Both the position numbers and the translations under genes were made by a program. A DNA stretch of 64,000 bases from Ferdinandcohnia sp047238305 (GTDB taxonomy: Bacteria > Bacillota > Bacilli > Bacillales > Bacillaceae_L), in contig NZ_JBDFMO010000001.1 of NCBI RefSeq assembly GCF_047238305.1, forward strand, positions 2,356,001 to 2,420,000, written 5' to 3'. Each line of letters begins with the position of its first letter. The stretch's first letter is position 1. The notes beneath the pieces were generated by a model. That model was not told where the DNA came from. It saw only the letters and a program-made list of their open reading frames with translations, and ran no database searches. Shown here piece by piece: positions 33,689 to 42,544 of the stretch.

Positions 33689-36610
33689 TTAATTTTCACC
33701 ATTATCTTTGTCCTTACCATTTCCATTGTTACCCTTATTTCCGTTATCACCTTTATTATCTTTATCGTTTCCTTCCTCTGCTGGAGGAGTAACGACTTCC
33801 ACCTCTGGCTCTGGTTTATAGTCGCCATTCTTAACTAAAACTGAATTTGCAAGTGGTGTTTCTTTACCAGTGACATCAACGGCCGTAACATAATAGGCTC
33901 CAACGGAATTTCCAACATTAAATTGTAAATCCTTCGTCGCAGGAATACTTCCAATCTTTTTGAAATCTGCTGTAAAATTAGCAGCGCCATAAATTCGATA
34001 TCCAATCACATCATTGTGTTCATGTTTTGCCCATCTTAAGATCCCAGAAGTAATGGCGGCACCCTTTACTTGGGATGGAACAGATCCATTGTCTTTAAGT
34101 TCTTCTGTTTCAGTTATAACAAGATTCTTCCAACGACTATTTTTTGGAAGCAGTTGTTCAATAGCTTTTGAATCCTTCAAATCGTGTTCCTCTAAAAATT
34201 CCTTCTTTATCATAATTCCTTCTTGAACAAATTCTTGTGGAGCACTTGCAGGAACTCTATAGGCTTTTCCGTCTACTTCAATGTACTTACCTTTAACAAG
34301 GTTGTCATCTACCTTAGTTGGAACATATTTTGCGTTATATATGTCTGATTGAACTAGACCAGCTTCCCTACATAAATCAGATGGAAGTAGACCTGAAATT
34401 CCACAATAGGAACGTGATACGATTCCACCAGGCATTTTGAAATTTTCTTTTGGCTGTACAAGTTCAGGCCTAATATCATATACCGCGTTCATTTGTTGGG
34501 CCCATAGAAGAGTACTTCTTCTTGAATAGGATAGACCCTTATAGCTTGGAGGTATGGACTTTGGTGTATCATACCCCATCCAAAGTCCAAATGTTACATT
34601 CGGGTTTGTTGCAACAAACCATACATCATGAATGTAGTTAGTTGTACCTGTTTTACCTGCCCAGTCCGCATTAAACTTTAAATAACCATTAAGCGATGAA
34701 GCAGTACCCCCATTAATAACATCACGCATCATATCGATCGTTAAATATGCAGTTTGTGGTGAAAATACTTCAACAGGCTTGCTTTCATGTTCGTATACGA
34801 TCTCCCCATCGTTCGTAACAATCTTTTCAATCATATAAGCATCTACAAACTTACCCTCATTTGCAAATGTCGCAAACGCATTTACATTTTCTTCGACAGA
34901 AACACCATATGTCATCCCACCAATGGCTAATGAAGGTGCGTGATAATCTCTTTCATCTAAGGTGGTGAACCCCATTTTCTCTAAAAACGTAATGGGGCGT
35001 TGATCAAACGCCTTTAAATACGTTTTGATAGCTGGAATATTCTTTGAGATTTGTAATGCATGTCTAACAGACATTAAACCATCAAAGTCGTATTTACCAC
35101 CAACGTTTTGTGGGGTGTAATTTCCATAGCTGAATTTCACATCGGCTATGACACTTCCTGGTTGTACTAATCCTAATTCCATGGCTGGTGCATAATCCAA
35201 AAGGGGCTTCATTGTCGACCCATTAGGACGAGGGCTTAGTGCATGATTTGTTTGTTCACGTTCGAAATCACGTCCAGCCACAAAACTAATAATTCTACCT
35301 GTGCTATTTTCAATGAGAACAGAACCCGTTTCTTCCGGTTCCATCACTTTTACTTTTTCACCGGTTTCCGAATCAATAACCTTATCTTCCGATTGATCTG
35401 GACCAAAATATTGATAATTTTTTACTACCTCTTGCATAGTGTCAAAAACTTCCTTGTCAATTGTAGTATGAACTTTATATCCATTTTGACGAAGGTTTTT
35501 GTCAGCTATTTCATGGTAGTGACTTCGTAATTCCTTGTTCTCTTCAAGATCTTTTTCCTCGTATCCATCGTCCTTAGCCAACTTTTTCATTAGAATATCT
35601 CTGGCACGTTTTTCTACTTCGGCAGTTAACCATGGATATTTTTCAGTAGGCTCTGACTTTGGTGGAGCAAAGTTTGCACGAACATCATACGCCAGCGCTT
35701 CCTCATATTGCTGCTGGGTGATAAAGCCACCTGTAAGCATCCGCTCCAATACCGTTTTCATTCGGTTAAGTCCGGGTTCTAGGTTTTCTTTTACCTTTCC
35801 TCCCTGATTTGAGAAGGGAGTATAGACATATGGGTTTTGTGGTAGACCGGCGATAAAGGCTGCTTGTGGCAGATTTAAATCCTTTGCATCTACACCGAAA
35901 ATCCCCTGTGCTGCCGTTTGTACACCGGCAATATTTCGACCTGATGAATTACGGCCATAAGGAATAATATTAAGATATGCTTCTAATATTTCATCTTTAT
36001 CAAAAAACTTTTCAAGTCGTAATGCAATTAAGATTTCCTTTGCTTTTCGATCAAACGAAACTTCATTTGTTAAGATTTGGTTCTTAATCAATTGCTGGGT
36101 TAGTGTACTTCCACCAGTTTGGATAGGTGAATTTGTAACATCCTGTACGATTGCACGTAAAATTGATTTCGGCACAACCCCATTATGCTTATAGAAGTAC
36201 TGGTCTTCAGTTGCAATTACTGCATCCTTTACATATTGAGAAATTTCATCCAAGGATACTTCTTCACGCTGAAGGTCTGCGCGCAATTGACCAAGATAGA
36301 TGTCGTTTGCAAAGTATACTTCTGTATTTTCTTCGTAATTATAAATATCTTTCTGTAAACTTTCATAATCTCGAACAGGTTCGTCCTTTACTAGGGATGC
36401 AAAGTAACCAGCACCTGCACCACTTGCAAATCCAAGACCCAGTATCGCGATGATAAAGAACAGTAAAAATAGATTCCATACAACACCATATGTAACTCTT
36501 ACACCTTTACGGGTCTTCTTGCCAGTAATTGCTCTTGCTACTTTATTCGATGTGACTCTTTGCCAAAAAGAGTTAATTTTTTCAAATATTTGTGATTTTT
36601 TAAAATTCAT
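33689..36610 (-). CDS. Class A penicillin-binding protein (PBP1A family)
   Basis: A 973-residue bifunctional peptidoglycan synthase. Cytosolic tail, one transmembrane helix (about residues 45-70), then a GT51 glycosyltransferase (EDQYFYKHNG, GGSTLTQQLIKN, RKAKEILIALRLE, EILEAYLNIIPYG). The transpeptidase domain has GSTMKPLLDYAP with the catalytic Ser, SKN and KTGTTN. A fibronectin-III-like domain precedes a low-complexity Asn/Gly/Lys/Asp tail (about 945-973). ATG 36610 is chosen because AGGGGG lies 6 nt away, whereas ATG 36616 abuts it. It is a PonA paralogue placed between acsA and tyrS. Confidence 0.9.
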   Translation of the reverse strand: MNFKKSQIFEKINSFWQRVTSNKVARAITGKKTRKGVRVTYGVVWNLFLLFFIIAILGLGFASGAGAGYFASLVKDEPVRDYESLQKDIYNYEENTEVYFANDIYLGQLRADLQREEVSLDEISQYVKDAVIATEDQYFYKHNGVVPKSILRAIVQDVTNSPIQTGGSTLTQQLIKNQILTNEVSFDRKAKEILIALRLEKFFDKDEILEAYLNIIPYGRNSSGRNIAGVQTAAQGIFGVDAKDLNLPQAAFIAGLPQNPYVYTPFSNQGGKVKENLEPGLNRMKTVLERMLTGGFITQQQYEEALAYDVRANFAPPKSEPTEKYPWLTAEVEKRARDILMKKLAKDDGYEEKDLEENKELRSHYHEIADKNLRQNGYKVHTTIDKEVFDTMQEVVKNYQYFGPDQSEDKVIDSETGEKVKVMEPEETGSVLIENSTGRIISFVAGRDFEREQTNHALSPRPNGSTMKPLLDYAPAMELGLVQPGSVIADVKFSYGNYTPQNVGGKYDFDGLMSVRHALQISKNIPAIKTYLKAFDQRPITFLEKMGFTTLDERDYHAPSLAIGGMTYGVSVEENVNAFATFANEGKFVDAYMIEKIVTNDGEIVYEHESKPVEVFSPQTAYLTIDMMRDVINGGTASSLNGYLKFNADWAGKTGTTNYIHDVWFVATNPNVTFGLWMGYDTPKSIPPSYKGLSYSRRSTLLWAQQMNAVYDIRPELVQPKENFKMPGGIVSRSYCGISGLLPSDLCREAGLVQSDIYNAKYVPTKVDDNLVKGKYIEVDGKAYRVPASAPQEFVQEGIMIKKEFLEEHDLKDSKAIEQLLPKNSRWKNLVITETEELKDNGSVPSQVKGAAITSGILRWAKHEHNDVIGYRIYGAANFTADFKKIGSIPATKDLQFNVGNSVGAYYVTAVDVTGKETPLANSVLVKNGDYKPEPEVEVVTPPAEEGNDKDNKGDNGNKGNNGNGKDKDNGEN

Positions 36611-36693
36611 AATCATCCCCCTAAAAATCCATGTTTATTATAGCATATACCATAGTGACTTTAGTATTTTTTTGTGAATTTCCATTATTTAAT

Positions 36694-36740
36694 TTGACAA
36701 TATTAGACATAGTGTGATAGAAAAACCTTATTATAAGGTT
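36694..36740 (+). promoter_or_regulatory. tyrS promoter with downstream palindrome
   Basis: TTGACA at 36694-36699 and TAGAAA at 36718-36723 (18-bp spacer) are followed at the transcription start by AACCTTAT-T-ATAAGGTT (36724-36740), a perfect 8-bp inverted repeat ending just before the ribosome site. No T-box leader is present in this interval. Confidence 0.5.
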
Positions 36741-36761
36741 AAAAGGAGAATTGAAAAAATA

Positions 36762-38021
36762 ATGGATGTTATACAGGATTTGACCTATAGGGGGCTTATA
36801 AATCAAGTAACCGATCAAGAAGGGTTACAGAATATATTAGCGAATGAAAAAATTAAATTGTATTGTGGATTTGATCCAACAGCAGATAGCTTACATATCG
36901 GTCATTTAGTAGGGATCTTGACATTGAGAAGATTCCAGTTGGCTGGACACCAACCGATTGCTTTAGTTGGAGGCGCTACTGGACTAATCGGTGACCCAAG
37001 CGGTAAAAAAGCCGAAAGAACGCTCAATCCGCAAGAGGTTGTTGTACAATATAGCAATAGCATCAGGGAGCAACTTTCTCGCTTTTTAGATTTTGAAGCA
37101 GAAGAAAATCCGGCTCAAATTGCGAATAACTATGATTGGATCGGGAGCTTGGATTTAATCACATTCTTGCGTGATATCGGAAAGAGTTTTGGACTCAATT
37201 ACATGCTTGCTAAAGACTCAGTCCAATCACGTTTAGATGCAGGTATCTCATTTACAGAGTTTAGTTATATGATTTTACAATCCTATGACTTTTTAAAGCT
37301 TTATGAAAATGAAGGATGCCGACTTCAAATTGGTGGAAGTGACCAATGGGGAAATATCACAGCTGGACTAGAATTAATCCGTAAGACAGTCGAGGATGCC
37401 AAAGCATTTGGTCTAACCATTCCACTTGTAACAAAAGCGGATGGAACAAAGTTTGGTAAAACAGAAGGTGGAACAATTTGGTTAGATAAAGAAAAAACGT
37501 CACCATATGAGTTTTATCAATTCTGGATTAATACGGATGACCGTGATGTTGTTCGTTATTTAAAGTATTTTACATTCCTTTCCAAAGAGGAAATTGAAAA
37601 TTTGGAAGCGGAAATTCAACATGCACCAGAAAAACGTTTAGCGCAAAAGACGTTGGCAGAAGAGGTAACCAAATTGGTACACGGTGAGGCTGCGCTTCGG
37701 CAAGCGGTAAAAATTTCTGCAGCATTATTCAGTGGTTCAATCAGTGAATTAAGTGCGGAGGAGATTAAACAAGGCTTTAAGGATGTACCTTCCTATGAAT
37801 TTGATGGGGAAGCAGAAGTTAGTTTAGTTGATTTATTGGTCATGAGTAAGATTTCTCCTTCTAAGCGTCAGGCACGTGAAGATATTGGCAATGGTGCTAT
37901 CTATGTCAATGGTGAGAGAATCCAAGAGGTAGATGCGGTTCTTAACGAGCAACATCGTATTGAAGGCCAATTCACAGTCATCCGTCGTGGTAAGAAAAAA
38001 TATTTCTTAATCAAATACTAA
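36762..38021 (+). CDS. tyrS: Tyrosyl-tRNA synthetase
   Basis: A 419-residue class I synthetase that charges tRNA-Tyr. CGFDPTADSLHIGHLVG carries the HIGH motif, KFGKTEGGTIWL the KFGKT form of KMSKS, and residues about 350-419 an S4-like RNA-binding domain (MSKISPSKRQAREDIGNGAI). The frame is open from 36714, but AAGGAG at 36743-36748 and homology (MDVIQDLTYRGLINQ) support ATG 36762; the 13-nt spacing is long. KFGKT marks it as TyrS type rather than TyrZ. Confidence 0.95.
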   Translation: MDVIQDLTYRGLINQVTDQEGLQNILANEKIKLYCGFDPTADSLHIGHLVGILTLRRFQLAGHQPIALVGGATGLIGDPSGKKAERTLNPQEVVVQYSNSIREQLSRFLDFEAEENPAQIANNYDWIGSLDLITFLRDIGKSFGLNYMLAKDSVQSRLDAGISFTEFSYMILQSYDFLKLYENEGCRLQIGGSDQWGNITAGLELIRKTVEDAKAFGLTIPLVTKADGTKFGKTEGGTIWLDKEKTSPYEFYQFWINTDDRDVVRYLKYFTFLSKEEIENLEAEIQHAPEKRLAQKTLAEEVTKLVHGEAALRQAVKISAALFSGSISELSAEEIKQGFKDVPSYEFDGEAEVSLVDLLVMSKISPSKRQAREDIGNGAIYVNGERIQEVDAVLNEQHRIEGQFTVIRRGKKKYFLIKY

Positions 38022-38027
38022 CATACA

Positions 38028-38055
38028 AAGGTGTTCCTTGAGGGGCACCTTATTT
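38028..38055 (+). terminator. Terminator of tyrS
   Basis: AAGGTG..TCC-TTGA-GGG.CACCTT stem followed by ATTTTAT. Confidence 0.75.
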
Positions 38056-38065
38056 TATATAAAAA

Positions 38066-38095
38066 AAGAGAAAAGGGATGTCCCTTTCCTCTTTA
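38066..38095 (-). terminator. Terminator of rpsD
   Basis: AAAGAG.AAAGGG-ATGT-CCCTTT.CTCTTT hairpin; the minus-strand read runs into T7. Confidence 0.8.
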
Positions 38096-38101
38096 GGAAG
38101 A

Positions 38102-38704
38102 TTAACGTGAGTAGAACTCAACGATGAATGCTTCGTTAATTTCTGCTGGTAGTTCAGAACGCTCTGGTAAACGAGTGTAAGTTCCTTCTAACTTTTCAGC
38201 ATCAAAAGTTAAATATTCTGGTACAAAAGTAGTAGCTTCGATCGCTTCTTTGATTGTAACTAGGTTACGTGACTTTTCACGAACAGCAATAGTTTGACCA
38301 GGTTTTACACGGTAAGATGGAATATCAACACGGTTTCCATCAACAAGAATGTGACCATGGTTAACTAATTGACGTGCTGCACGACGAGTGCGAGCAAGAC
38401 CAAGACGGTAAACTAGGTTATCTAAACGTGATTCAAGAAGAATCATGAAGTTTTCACCAAGAATTCCTTGCATTTTGCTTGCATTTGAAAATGTGTTGCG
38501 GAATTGGCGCTCATTCACACCGTACATATGACGAAGCTTTTGCTTTTCTTGTAATTGTAAACCATATTCAGAAAGCTTCTTGCGTTGGTTTGGACCATGT
38601 TGTCCTGGAGCGTAAGGACGCTTTTCTAATTCTTTACCTGTACCACTTAATGAAATGCCAAGACGACGGGATAATTTCCAGCTTGGACCTGTATAACGAG
38701 CCAT
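38102..38704 (-). CDS. rpsD: 30S ribosomal protein S4
   Basis: A 200-residue primary 16S rRNA-binding protein. ARYTGPSWKLSRRLGISLSG is the universal N-terminus; the S4 RNA-binding domain is at about residues 90-150 (SRLDNLVYRLGLARTRRAAR, QLVNHGHILVDGNRV). No zinc-binding cysteines: this is the Cys-less type. GAAGGAGGAG is a very strong ribosome site. As in B. subtilis it stands alone, away from the alpha operon, with a long leader that is the likely site of S4 autoregulation. Confidence 0.98.
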   Translation of the reverse strand: MARYTGPSWKLSRRLGISLSGTGKELEKRPYAPGQHGPNQRKKLSEYGLQLQEKQKLRHMYGVNERQFRNTFSNASKMQGILGENFMILLESRLDNLVYRLGLARTRRAARQLVNHGHILVDGNRVDIPSYRVKPGQTIAVREKSRNLVTIKEAIEATTFVPEYLTFDAEKLEGTYTRLPERSELPAEINEAFIVEFYSR

Positions 38705-38899
38705 GAATGACTCCTCCTTCAGTGTTTTTATTTTGTTGTAAAATAAAAACAGATGTGATTAATGCCTTTGACTATTTTGTTTTCATGTATCTTCGCCCTA
38801 GCAGCCAAAGGTTACGTGATACACCATCTATGAGCTAAAGCTCATAAGAGGAACAAAATAAAACAAAAACTACTCACATATGCTGCAATATTTTACACA
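38705..38899 (-). ncRNA. rpsD 5' leader, candidate S4 autoregulatory RNA
   Basis: About 195 nt between the predicted transcription start and the start codon. A perfect 11-bp A-U stem, GUUUUUAUUUU/AAAAUAAAAAC with a 5-nt loop (38724-38750), lies just before the ribosome site, and ATGAGCTTTAGCTCAT (38831-38846) forms a second, 6-bp stem. In B. subtilis the rpsD leader is bound by S4; correspondence of structure is inferred. Confidence 0.55.
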
Positions 38900-38905
38900 A
38901 CGACC

Positions 38906-38934
38906 ATTATATGATTTTTAGATTAGGAAGTCAA
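38906..38934 (-). promoter_or_regulatory. Sigma-A promoter of rpsD
   Basis: On the minus strand TTGACT (38934-38929), 17-bp spacer, TATAAT (38911-38906): near-consensus, as expected for a ribosomal protein gene. The rest of 38935-39108 holds the promoter of the divergent GGDEF gene. Confidence 0.88.
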
Positions 38935-39040
38935 GTTTTCATGAATTGATATAAAAATCAGCAAGAACCGCATCATTAATTGGTGAAATTTGATATTATA
39001 CATGAAAGTTATAATAAATTTGGATTTTTTGATAGATAAT

Positions 39041-39070
39041 GAGACATTTTCGTGCATTTTCTATTATAAT
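39041..39070 (+). promoter_or_regulatory. Promoter of the GAF-GGDEF gene
   Basis: GAGACA (39041-39046), 18-bp spacer and TATAAT (39065-39070). Confidence 0.5.
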
Positions 39071-39108
39071 AAATGTATTAAGTACAAATGTCAGATGGGT
39101 GATTAATC

Positions 39109-40530
39109 GTGAAGTTTCCAAATGAAGAATTAAGATATGAGCAACTATTTAGAGTAACCTCAAAGTTTCATTCAACGATGGATATTGATGCTGTGCTTGA
39201 AGAGGTTTTAAATACATTGCAAGATGTATACCCATCGTTTACATATACCTTATTTCTTGCACATGATAATACGAGACATAATGTTATTCCTATTAAGGAA
39301 ATTAAAGAATATGAATATGGCGACAACTCGCCTGTCATGCAAGCGTTTGTAACTGGAAGTTTGCAAGTTGAAAATTTGTTTGCTGAAAACATGTCCAATA
39401 TTTATGCTCCGCTAAAAGGGCGGCAAGGTGTTTATGGAGTATTACAAATCAATGCTTATGATGTGGTGGAATTTCCTACATCAGAAATTCAGTTTATTGA
39501 GTTATTGGCCAACACTGCTGGACATGCATTTGAGAATGCGCAGCTTTACCAACAATCAAAGCAATTAATAGCGGATCTTCAATTAATTAACGAAACTTCA
39601 CATAAATTAAATTCGAATTTGCGTTTAATAGATACATTGACATTCATGTCATCCCAAATCCGAAATTCTTTTGGTGCCAATGAGGTAGGTTTCTTTTTAC
39701 AATCGAATGAGCAAATAGAGGTACTTCCTGGAAGTACTACTTTTTTTGAAGAAGGGCATGGGGAAGCCTATGTTTTATATAGCCTTAACCGGATCTTCTT
39801 AGAAAAAGAGCCTCTTTTTATAGGAGATTTACAGGTAGAGCCAGCATTTAAAAGATCCTCTTATCGTTCGATGATGTCCGTTCCAATGGTTCAGCGTAAT
39901 GAAATTTTGGGAGTTGCCATTGTCTTACATGAATCACCATATTTCTTTTCTTTCGATAAATTTAAGCTTCTCCAATCATTAATTCACCATTCTTCCTTGG
40001 CTTTTACAAATTCGATTCTTCGAGAAGAACTTGAAAAGCTTGTGATTACGGATTATTTAACAAAACTATACTCTCGCAATTATTTAGAGGATTGTGTCCA
40101 GGAATCATTGGAAACAGACGCTTTTGGTACGTTTATCTTAATCGATATTGATGATTTCAAAAGAATCAATGACACGTATGGTCACCAAGTCGGGGACGAA
40201 GCGCTCGTTCAAATTGCCAATCTAATTAAGGAAAACATCCGTGATAACGATATTGGAGCAAGATGGGGCGGAGAAGAGTTGGCAATTTATTTGCCGAAGG
40301 TTGGTTTAACGGCAGGGATTGCCGTTGCCGAGCGACTTGGAAAAAGGGTCGAACAGTTATCAAATCCAAAAGTAACAATTTCGTGTGGTGTTGCAACATG
40401 GTACAAGGAATCTAAAGAAACATTCCAAAGTCTTTTCCACCGTGCAGACAATGCGTTATATGTTGCAAAACAGTCAGGAAAAAATCAAGTCATAGCAAGT
40501 GAAAATAAAGTGGTTGAAGGACATTCTTAA
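39109..40530 (+). CDS. GAF-GGDEF protein, YtrP-like
   Basis: A 473-residue cytosolic protein: two GAF-like sensor domains (about residues 15-145 and 165-300), a short helix, and a GGDEF domain (310-470). LIDIDDFKRIND (344-355) supplies the metal-binding Asp and RWGGEELAIY (385-394) has the GGEE form of the active loop, so diguanylate cyclase activity is possible. No RxxD inhibitory site is apparent before it. GTG start 39109 with GGGTGA upstream. Its position matches B. subtilis ytrP, which I recall as degenerate. Confidence 0.82.
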   Translation: MKFPNEELRYEQLFRVTSKFHSTMDIDAVLEEVLNTLQDVYPSFTYTLFLAHDNTRHNVIPIKEIKEYEYGDNSPVMQAFVTGSLQVENLFAENMSNIYAPLKGRQGVYGVLQINAYDVVEFPTSEIQFIELLANTAGHAFENAQLYQQSKQLIADLQLINETSHKLNSNLRLIDTLTFMSSQIRNSFGANEVGFFLQSNEQIEVLPGSTTFFEEGHGEAYVLYSLNRIFLEKEPLFIGDLQVEPAFKRSSYRSMMSVPMVQRNEILGVAIVLHESPYFFSFDKFKLLQSLIHHSSLAFTNSILREELEKLVITDYLTKLYSRNYLEDCVQESLETDAFGTFILIDIDDFKRINDTYGHQVGDEALVQIANLIKENIRDNDIGARWGGEELAIYLPKVGLTAGIAVAERLGKRVEQLSNPKVTISCGVATWYKESKETFQSLFHRADNALYVAKQSGKNQVIASENKVVEGHS

Positions 40531-40636
40531 TCGGATGTCCTTTTTAATCGACCTAACGGTAGGTGCACTATTTCTGTTTTTGGAGGAAGGAGCTGTCAAA
40601 AGCATCCTCAAAAACCAAGTATTCCCCTAAGGAATT

Positions 40637-40650
40637 AGAAAACGCTTTCA
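40637..40650 (+). promoter_or_regulatory. cre site upstream of megL
   Basis: AGAAAACGCTTTCA agrees with TGWAANCGNTNWCA at 13 of 14 positions. It lies 61 bp before the megL start codon, where CcpA would block or modulate transcription. Confidence 0.65.
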
Positions 40651-40710
40651 AAACAAGCATACTTGTCATATGCTAATGATAGAATGAAGGCTTAAGGGGG
40701 AGAAGGGAGC

Positions 40711-41886
40711 ATGAGTGAAAGTAAATCTTTTGATACATTAGCGATACATGGAGGCGGGGCAGTATCCCCAAATGGGAGCTTAGCACCACCGCTTTACCAA
40801 ACGTCAACCTTTACTTTTGAATCGGCAGAACAAGGAGAAGCTCGTTTTGCGGGTGAAGAAGACGGGTATATATATTCACGTTTAGGCAATCCAACAGTAA
40901 AGCTTTTAGAAGAAAGAATTGCAATCCTCGAAGGTGGAGAAGCAGGACTTTCATTTGGATCAGGAATGGCTGCGGTTTCTGCTGTATTGTTTGCCCTAAC
41001 AAAATCTGGTGATCATATTCTTTGTTCACAAGGGCTATACGGGTGCACGTTTGGTCTTCTTCAAATGATGGAGGAAAAATACAATATCAATCATGATTTT
41101 AGCGATATGGACGATGAGGAAGAAATACTTTCAAAAATAACTCCACAGACAAAATTAATCTACATCGAGACACCAATTAATCCAACCATGAAGCTCATTG
41201 ATTTACAAAAAGTTGTTACAATCGCTAAACGACATCATATCCCAGTTGTGGTTGATAATACCTTCTGTTCACCATATTTTCAACAGCCGATAAAATTAGG
41301 ATGTGATATTGTTGTTCACAGTGCGACTAAGTATATCGGAGGACATGGCGATGTGATCGCAGGACTTGTCATCGGGAAGAAGGATTTTATCCAACAAGTT
41401 GCTATGACAACGAAAAAGGATATAGGTGGGATTATGTCTCCATTCGATGCTTGGCTTTTACTTCGAGGATTAAAGACCCTCCCGGTACGAATGGAACGCC
41501 ATTGTGACAATACAGAAAAAATTGCATCATTACTAAAAGAACATAAAAATGTGGAGCGGATTTATTACCCAGGAGATCCAGAAAGTCCTGCCTATGAGAT
41601 TATGAAAAAACAAATGCGTAGGCCAGGAGGGTTAATTTCCTTTACCATTAAGGGTACAAAGAAGGATGCGCAAAATATTTTAAACCGTGTCAAATTAATT
41701 AAAATAGCAGTGAGTCTGGGTGATACTGAAACCCTAATCCAACACCCAGCCACCATGACACACGCAGTTGTTCCGGAAGATGCACGGTTGAAAATGGGAA
41801 TTACCGATCATTTAATCCGTCTTTCGGTTGGACTAGAAGCATGGGAGGACATTTGGGAAGATTTAAATCAAGCGTTAAATGGGTAA
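40711..41886 (+). CDS. megL: Methionine gamma-lyase (Cys/Met PLP enzyme)
   Basis: A 391-residue PLP enzyme of the Cys/Met metabolism family. PLP binds K207 in HSATKYIGGHGD; Y110 stacks nearby. C112 in LYGCTFGLL equals the cysteine that marks methionine gamma-lyases (C116 of the Pseudomonas enzyme), which cleave methionine to methanethiol, ammonia and 2-oxobutyrate; cystathionine enzymes usually lack it. GGGGGAGAAGGG precedes ATG. It faces the free-methionine sulfoxide reductase gene. Cystathionine gamma-lyase activity is the alternative. Confidence 0.82.
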   Translation: MSESKSFDTLAIHGGGAVSPNGSLAPPLYQTSTFTFESAEQGEARFAGEEDGYIYSRLGNPTVKLLEERIAILEGGEAGLSFGSGMAAVSAVLFALTKSGDHILCSQGLYGCTFGLLQMMEEKYNINHDFSDMDDEEEILSKITPQTKLIYIETPINPTMKLIDLQKVVTIAKRHHIPVVVDNTFCSPYFQQPIKLGCDIVVHSATKYIGGHGDVIAGLVIGKKDFIQQVAMTTKKDIGGIMSPFDAWLLLRGLKTLPVRMERHCDNTEKIASLLKEHKNVERIYYPGDPESPAYEIMKKQMRRPGGLISFTIKGTKKDAQNILNRVKLIKIAVSLGDTETLIQHPATMTHAVVPEDARLKMGITDHLIRLSVGLEAWEDIWEDLNQALNG

Positions 41887-41889
41887 CAA

Positions 41890-41923
41890 AAAACCAGTGG
41901 AGACCCACTGGTTTTATTTTTTT
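41890..41923. terminator. Bidirectional terminator megL/fRMsr
   Basis: AAAACCAGTGG-AGAC-CCACTGGTTTT perfect 11-bp stem with T7 to the right. Confidence 0.92.
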
Positions 41924-42401
41924 ATATATGTTTTTCCAAGACTTTCACAACTTCTTCTAAACATTGCTGATCCACTTCATCAAAGCGTTCCTTGATAGGA
42001 CTGTCGATATCCAACACACCAAACACTTCACCATTCTTCATAATTGGAACAACAATTTCGGATTGGGATGCACTGTCACAGGCGATATGTCCTGGGAAAA
42101 GATGAACGTCTGCAACTCTTTCCGTCTTTTGATTTTGTGCGGCTGTACCACAAACGCCACGTCCCATCGGAATTCGTACACAAGCAGGTAACCCTTGGAA
42201 AGGTCCAAGAATAAGTTCATTTCCTTTTTTTATATAAAAACCAACCCAATTAATAGTGTCTAAAAATTGGTTAAGCAATGCTGAGGCATTTGCTAAGTTT
42301 GCGATTTGGTCTTGCTCATCTTCTAGTAAAGCTTGAAGTTGTTTTGTTACGAGTTGATAGTCTTCGGCTTTCTTGCCTTTATATTGTTCGACATGAAACA
42401 T
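41922..42401 (-). CDS. ytsP: Free methionine-(R)-sulfoxide reductase, YtsP-like
   Basis: A 159-residue single GAF-domain enzyme that reduces free methionine-R-sulfoxide. The three catalytic cysteines are present with family spacing: C74 and C84 in PACVRIPMGRGVC and C108 in HIACDSASQSEIVVP (10 and 24 residues apart, as in the E. coli enzyme). GDI/LDIDSP motif VLDIDSP follows. ATG is preceded by GAGGGGAAG. Its pairing with megL gives a small methionine locus; ytsP is the B. subtilis counterpart. Confidence 0.92.
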   Translation of the reverse strand: MFHVEQYKGKKAEDYQLVTKQLQALLEDEQDQIANLANASALLNQFLDTINWVGFYIKKGNELILGPFQGLPACVRIPMGRGVCGTAAQNQKTERVADVHLFPGHIACDSASQSEIVVPIMKNGEVFGVLDIDSPIKERFDEVDQQCLEEVVKVLEKHI

Positions 42402-42468
42402 GATTCTTCCCCTCCATTTGAGTTAATCCTACATAAATAATATCAAATAATAACGTATCGTGCGTGAC

Positions 42469-42511
42469 TTGTCGATAAAATCTTAAAGGAATCTACCGTA
42501 GCATAGCGAAA
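42469..42511 (+). promoter_or_regulatory. 0A-box-like site and sigma-H promoter candidate of refZ
   Basis: TTGTCGAT (42469-42476) differs at one place from the Spo0A box. AGGAATC (42487-42493), 11-bp spacer and AGCGAAA (42505-42511) fit sigma-H. RefZ is known as an early-sporulation protein in B. subtilis. Confidence 0.5.
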
Positions 42512-42544
42512 TCTATACAATATTAAGGGTAAGGTGGGTTCGTT

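Noticed and set aside
35243..36677. Several 75-100 codon plus-strand frames opposite the PBP gene
   Set aside because: Shadows of the glycosyltransferase/transpeptidase gene without ribosome sites.
36611..36761. T-box riboswitch for tyrS
   Set aside because: The interval is too short and has no T-box sequence or specifier stem that I can see.
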